From: Macrotrachela quadricornifera
Taxonomy: Eukaryota > Rotifera > Eurotatoria > Philodinida > Philodinidae
Length of the DNA: 64,000 nucleotides
NCBI GenBank assembly: GCA_022393335.1
Contig: JAJEKB010020221.1
Location: forward strand, 219,218 to 283,217
Direction: 5' to 3'
Under the pieces are notes generated by a model. It saw nothing but the letters and a program-made list of their open reading frames with translations, did no database searches and was not told the DNA's origin. Position 1 is the stretch's first letter; every line of letters begins with the position of its first letter. The translations under genes and the position numbers were made by a program. This document shows, piece by piece, positions 58,848 to 64,000 of the stretch.

Positions 58848-60253
58848 TTAAATCATCATAGAAGAGTTGAATAAATAGAAACAAAGAATGTTTATTATGC
58901 ATGATATATATATAAGATTCGGACGTTGATCTAAACCCACATTTTTATAGGACTCAAAACAATCGAATAGTAGATTCGTTAAATTCGTTATTGTATCTCG
59001 AACTATTCTCGCTTGACTATCTCTTCTGGCAATATCCCCATTTGTTAAAATAATTACATCTAAATTTCTTTTTTCATTTGCCATCATTGAAGTTGTTATA
59101 CCAGGTACGGATCCTTGATGTCCAACTAAATATCGTCCATTATAATCTTCAAAATTCCATATAAGACCAAATTTAGTATTGGATAGATTTGTATAACTTT
59201 CTTGTGGAAAAATATAAAGCATTTCTTCCATAGATGATGAATTATGTAAAAGAATTGAAAAATTTCTAAGAAATGATTGAAAAAATATCCCAAGTGAATG
59301 AGCTGACATGCGTAAAAAACCAGATGGATATCTTACTTGAACCAAAAAAAGGAATGTACAACCAATCTGAGAAATTTCCTGCCTAAGAAAAAACAAAAAA
59401 TTTGATATAGTACTTGGTGGAATAATCGACCGAAACTTACTCGAGAAGCATTCAAGTGTTGTGCCAATTTTTCATAGACTTCCAACCATGATGAATTGTA
59501 CATATAATGATCAACAAGATTGTTTTTATTGTTTTGAAAATTACTTAATCGATAACCTCCATTTTTCTCATTAATTCCTAATGGTTTTAATATATTATCT
59601 TGAACATAATGTTTGAATGATACTCCAGATACACGTTCAACAATGAATGCAGCTAAACTTGCACCCATATTTGAATAAAATGTTTTATTTCCAGGTGGTA
59701 CAGATAACCAATTTTTTTCATTATTTAAATATTTCTGAATAATATTTCCAAGATTGGTTTGTGTAAAACTATCACCAGGAAGATATTGCATAAGTTCTTC
59801 TTCAAAATTCGTTTCAATACCAGATGTATGTCTAAGTAAATGTCGAGTAGTAATTGGAATATTAGGATATTGTGGATGAACAATTTTCATAAGAGGTAAC
59901 AAGTATTCATTGATATCTATGTCAAGATTAAGACGATTTAATTCGACCATTTGCATAACTGCTACAACAATAAATGTTTTTGAAATAGAACCTAAAACAA
60001 AAATTGAAGTTGAAGGATTTATTGGTTGACGTGGTTCTGAAATAGGTGGAGAATGATAACCAATTCCTTCTTCATAAATAATTTCATTTGGTTTGACGAC
60101 TACTATTGCAGCTCCAGGAATATAAGCATTATCAAGAAACGATTGAATCGATGTTTTTGTTGGAGGACATGTAAATTGATCATCTTCTGCTTTTATTAAA
60201 CTAATGATAATGAAAAGCCAAAATATCTGCATATTGTTTTGATTATTTTTCAT
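58848..60253 (-). CDS. Serine beta-lactamase-like (penicillin-binding-protein fold) hydrolase, 443 aa
   Basis: Two exons on the minus strand, 60253-59441 and 59366-58848, join across a 74-bp intron with GTAAGT donor and CTCAG acceptor. The frame is kept (444 codons including the stop). The N-terminus has a hydrophobic signal-like stretch (IFWLFIIISLI). The family's three active-site motifs are present: S89-x-x-K92 in GSISKTF, Y193-S-N195 in YSNMGAS and H354-Q-G356 in GHQGSVPG, the HxG form seen in class C/esterase-like members. LLRHTSGI is the typical loop of this family. The C-terminus ends in a hydrophobic segment (LIYISCIINILCFYLF), so the enzyme is probably secreted and may be membrane-anchored. 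Animal relatives (LACTB-like) and bacterial esterases share the fold; the substrate is unknown. A spliced intron argues that it is settled in the host genome. Confidence 0.88.
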
Positions 60254-61389
60254 TAAAGATTATTTATAACTTCATTGATTTGACTCATCTTTTTTGTTCT
60301 TCTCATACAAAATATATTGACAGTTGAGTCATATGAAGTGTATTAACATATTTACGAAAATATTGTAAACATCCGACAAATCATGCAATCCCTACCCGCC
60401 CTATTTCACCTTGTCAATAGATTTTTTAAGCCCAAAATCACTCTAACTCAATGCTCTTTCTTATTCTCAAACATTTCTGAATATACGTGAGGAAAAAATG
60501 ATGAGAAAAAACAAATATGATATTGATTAAGGGATAACCAATTGATTGTTAATGCTATTGATCATTTTGAAAGTATGAAAATGAAAAAAGTTCTTTGCTG
60601 AAATCTTTTTCATAAACAGTATGTAACTCATTGATATTATTAAAATATATTATATATTTGAATTCTAATGTCTACGAAATTATTAAGAGTGAGTTACAAT
60701 GGAGACGCATATTTTTTTGATAACTAAATGTGATTTTAAAAACTTTCGATTTTGCTTTTTAGATAGGGTCTTTATGTGTACAAAAAAATTGACAAAATCA
60801 ACAAGCAGTTAATCGCTTAGTTATTAACCTTGACACTTAGTGAGCATCGATCGATTTGTGTAAGCCTGTGTAATATTAAGATCGTTTCTAAATCTAAGAA
60901 TCGAAATTATTCAGCGTCAACATATACAGAATTTTATTCTTTATGGTTCTAGCATCTCTCAAAAATATTGTTTTCAAAATTAGACGCGCACTATGAAAGC
61001 TTTAATCTCCAAAATTTATCACAAATATATTTTCAAGAATCTTATAGTTTTATCAAATTTCGATAGAGCTCTTATCTTAAAAAGATTTCTCAGCTTTGAT
61101 ATGAATTTATATAGTTCAACATTTGTAAGTCTTTTCATTGTTTCGTCGGCAACGAATACATACCTAAAAAACAAAGCTGATAGAGTTGAAAAGCAAAGAT
61201 TTCTTTATCAAATGAAATAAGAATAAAATCTTTATAATGTGCTTCTAGTTTTCAAGGAAATAAAATAATAAATTTACACTTTTTAGATCATCCGTTAAAA
61301 TAAAACAATACTTTATTACCGAGTATAGAATCACATCCTAATTATAACATACAACTAACCATAAAAAAATACAAATATTCTATTCTATA
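60254..61389. other. Intergenic stretch upstream of the beta-lactamase-like gene
   Basis: The first few hundred bases probably contain that gene's promoter, but no element is clear. A 75-codon plus-strand frame at 60993-61220 has a start and stop but no recognisable domain or neighbour support, so I do not call it a gene. Confidence 0.45.
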
Positions 61390-61391
61390 TA

Positions 61392-61930
61392 CAGGGTGGC
61401 CCAAAAGTCACTTTACCGAGAAAAAATTGAATATCTCCATTACAGCTCGATCAAATAGGCTCATATTTTTACCAAGGATAGAGGCATGTTCACACTTCAA
61501 ATCCATACAGACAAGCCTAGTGAGAGCCTTTATTAAATACCACTATTGACCTCAACAAGAAAAATTTTACTTTTTCACAATTAGAAAAAAAAGTCATTTT
61601 GCCGAAAAAATTTGAATATCTCCGTTACGGCTCGAGCTAACGAGCTGATTCTTTTATCAATGATAGAGGGACGTTCAAGCTTTATATTCACAAAGACATG
61701 CCTAGCGAGATCCTTTGTTAAGTATATTGTTTTCTGTCCTATCTGTGAAAAAATAAAATTATTTCATTGAGGTCAATAGTGGTATTTAATAAAGGCTCTC
61801 ACTAGACTTGTCCGTATAGATTTGGAGTGTGAACATGCCTATATCCTTGGTAAAAATATGAGCCTATTTGATCGAGCTGTAATGGAGATATTCAATTTTT
61901 CCTTAGTATCGTGACTTTTGGGCCACCCTG
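61392..61930. mobile_element. 539-bp mariner-type MITE with about 190-bp inverted arms
   Basis: Ends CAGGGTGGCCCAAAAGTCAC are perfect inverted repeats for the first 20 bases, and TA lies outside both (61390-61391 and 61931-61932). The arms stay alignable to about 61581 and from 61744. The loop contains a third, diverged copy of the same arm sequence (GCCGAAAAAATTTGAATATC onward), which matches the small MITE at 16428-16684. There is no coding. Confidence 0.88.
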
Positions 61931-62119
61931 TATATGCAAATCTCAAAATTAGCATGAAAAATTGTATCAAGGGAAATAAAATTTTCTTTTTATGGAAAAC
62001 TGACTCTTGAACGATGACAAGCAATATTTTATAAAAACAATATCTGAAATGGTATACAAGTTTATTTTTCATTGCAAACATACTACTATCCGTTTCAAAA
62101 TAAAAGAGACTTCACTATC

Positions 62120-62685
62120 GGATTGTATAAAAAGCAACAAATTCTTAAGAAGTTGTATAGATTTTCCGAAGAGACGATCTTTCGAAAAACGGATAGTTTT
62201 CCAGCCTTGTGATGCACTTATAGCTCTGATAATATCATTTGATAGTCCACACATTTTTTGTATTGAACAAAACGAAGCCGATCTTTTGCTGACCTTCTAA
62301 TGATAAGCTAGACCTCACTCACTACAATCCATGAAAGACTTGGTATTTAATCTATTTCAATAGTTTTGAGTAGTTTTCTTATGCAATTTGTTTAGCTTTT
62401 GATAGAAAAGAATGATGTATTTGAAAATCATCATACAAAACTGAGTCGGTCTATATATATTTTTTAATATTACTTGTGTATTTTCATTTTTCTCTAAAAA
62501 TTTAACTTTGACTATCCTTTCTTTTGTTCGATACAAAAAAGTGTGGACTATCAAATGATATTATCAGAGCTATAAGTGAATCACAAAGTTGGAAAACTAT
62601 CAATTTTTGAAAAAACCGTCTCTCTGAAAGCTTCTTAAAAATTTGTTGTTTTTCATACAATTCAACAGCTTCAAACATCCTCTTT
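62120..62685. mobile_element. Fold-back repeat with arms of about 155 bp
   Basis: The left arm (about 62120-62276) and right arm (about 62518-62680) are inverted copies sharing TTATAGCTCTGATAATATCA, ATCATTTGATAGTCCACAC and GATAGTTTTCCA. The loop is about 240 bp. Just outside the right arm, AAAATCGCAGATCTCTATC resembles the fold-back family at 20367-20917. Non-coding. Confidence 0.72.
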
Positions 62686-62950
62686 CCAACAGTAAAAATC
62701 GCAGATCTCTATCTTCTTCATATATACTCATTGAATTTTCTTATTGTATTTTTAGCTAAACTATTTGAATATTCGTTATTTCATTGTTTGATCATCCGAT
62801 ATGTTTTATCAAAAACAAAAATCCACCGCAAAATGCATCATGAACTGATCTCTAATCTTCACAGTAAAACTTATTGTTATAGTTAAAAAAAAGAAAATTT
62901 TGTGTAAGCAATTTTTTCAATAACAAAACTTTATTCTCTTAAAATCATGT

Positions 62951-63874
62951 CTACTTAATATTACACAAATATTTCCTTGATATTTGTTTCATATCGGAAT
63001 CAAATATGTTTACACGATTTTGATTAATATGATAACATTGTGAAAAGAACTTATAAAGTTCTCTTCGAAAAATACTTCCAGATAATGTAAATAAATAAAA
63101 ACTAGTTGAATGACAAAAATATGTTAATGCACCGGATAATTTATTAGCTAAATTTTCTTGAGCAATTCGAAGTGTATCTTTAATTAAATTCATTGTTAAT
63201 GAAACATATATTTGATAAATTGTTTGTGGTAAAGTTGTTAGAATAATAATAAATACTTGAACTATTAACATACGTAATAATTGATTATCTGTACATCGAA
63301 TAATTCCATTATTATCATTTAATATTGAAATAATTTGACGACGTTTGTGTATATTATTCATTGTAAGACAACCAAATAAAATCATTAAAAATGATGGTAA
63401 AATTGAATAAAATGTTCTATAAATCATATTTTGAAAATTACATGAATATGTTATTCTTCCAAATCTATTTAATGTTTCTTGAATATTTAAATAAATCAAC
63501 ATATGACTATATAAAACAAAAATTATTAGAATTATTTTAGCTGTTTTTAATGAACTTAATCGACGAATATTAACATTTGATGAACTATGAAAATATCTAT
63601 CAATACAAGCCATTGAAATTAACCAACAAGATATTGAACGTATTGAATAAAAAATATAAATTTCTAATTTACAAAGTCCACTATTATTATTTGACCATGA
63701 TATATTAAAACTATTTGATAATGTACGTACTGGTATTATTATAAATACAAAAAATAAATTAAAAAATGTTGATGATAAAAAATAAAATGAACATGATTCA
63801 TTAAGTAATTTTGGTCGAGGAAATATAATTAGAGTCAGATGGGGTAAATTCGTAATAAAAATTAATCGCGTTAT
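62951..63874 (-). CDS. Rhodopsin-like GPCR, 3' part (orphan or peptide receptor type)
   Basis: The frame is open on the minus strand from 63874 to the stop at 62951. It reads from the end of a first membrane segment through TM2 (SCSFYFLSSTFFNLFFVFIII), TM3 with the DRY-type motif in SMACIDRYF, TM4 (IILIIFVLYSHMLIYL), TM5 (SILPSFLMILFGCL), TM6 (LIVQVFIIILTTLP) and TM7 (SFYLFTLSGSIF). A basic helix-8-like segment FRRELYKFF follows. A Cys before TM3 and one in the second extracellular loop could form the usual disulphide. The pattern fits the large FMRFamide-like orphan receptor sets of rotifers. The ligand cannot be predicted. The start and TM1 are missing: a stop lies at 63875-63877, so an upstream exon, perhaps beyond the window, is required. 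Confidence 0.82.
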   Translation of the reverse strand: MTRLIFITNLPHLTLIIFPRPKLLNESCSFYFLSSTFFNLFFVFIIIPVRTLSNSFNISWSNNNSGLCKLEIYIFYSIRSISCWLISMACIDRYFHSSSNVNIRRLSSLKTAKIILIIFVLYSHMLIYLNIQETLNRFGRITYSCNFQNMIYRTFYSILPSFLMILFGCLTMNNIHKRRQIISILNDNNGIIRCTDNQLLRMLIVQVFIIILTTLPQTIYQIYVSLTMNLIKDTLRIAQENLANKLSGALTYFCHSTSFYLFTLSGSIFRRELYKFFSQCYHINQNRVNIFDSDMKQISRKYLCNIK

Positions 63875-64000
63875 TTATAATTGATATAACTTTTCTATTT
63901 TTCAATATTTTAAAAAATTTTCTTCACAAACCATATAGAGAAAATTTTTCTCTATCGATCTGTGAGATTAGTTTTTCGATATCTAGTTCTATAATGTTGT

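Noticed and set aside
60993..61220. 75-codon plus-strand gene
   Set aside because: No domain, signal peptide or neighbour support; length is within chance for this AT-rich DNA.

Overview
The window looks like AT-rich nuclear DNA from a small invertebrate, most probably a bdelloid rotifer (an Adineta or Rotaria relative). The basis is short GT..AG introns (50 to 81 bp for most of those resolved), a long kinesin-light-chain-type TPR protein fused to an R-S-E ADP-ribosyltransferase, a TIR-NACHT-HEAT protein, an LRR gene end, an orphan rhodopsin-like receptor, and many hAT, Tc1/mariner and pogo-like elements with fold-back relatives. This assignment is inferred from gene content. There are no operons, ribosome binding sites, rRNA genes or CRISPR arrays.

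Layout. 1-3.35 kb: AT-rich, no gene seen. 3.36-7.35 kb: a non-autonomous inverted-repeat element carrying a complete hAT transposon (4016-7266) with an exact 8-bp target duplication and a five-exon, 841-codon transposase. 8.28-12.6 kb (minus): a three-exon TIR-NACHT-HEAT gene with 14 homogenised 35-residue HEAT units. 15.27-15.94 kb (minus): a stand-alone ADP-ribosyltransferase. 16.4-28.8 kb: decayed transposons, MITEs, large inverted repeats, a dead Tc1-like transposase and a 400-N gap inside a fold-back repeat. 29.9-35.2 kb and 51.4-58.7 kb: two direct copies of one segment, each with an ART-TPR gene. The first copy is broken by three lesions and has 19 TPRs; the second is intact (1937 aa) with 33. 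Between them lie a composite repeat (35.2-38.0 kb), a hAT 3' fragment, the 3' end of an LRR gene built from identical-length exon-intron units, a 1530-bp near-perfect hairpin (44.5-46.0 kb), and a pogo-like transposon with a nonsense codon (48.0-51.4 kb). 58.8-60.3 kb (minus): a secreted or membrane-anchored serine beta-lactamase-like gene. 62.9-63.9 kb (minus): the 3' part of a receptor gene.

How the genes may fit together. Three loci encode domains whose families use NAD+: TIR (NADase in many relatives, with the expected Glu present) and two kinds of R-S-E ADP-ribosyltransferase. Two are joined to repeat arrays (HEAT or TPR) of the type used for recognition, and an LRR gene end lies close by. 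I read this as a possible immune-type, NAD+-directed neighbourhood in which repeat number changes by recombination among transposons. That is inference; the domain motifs, repeat counts and lesions are visible directly.
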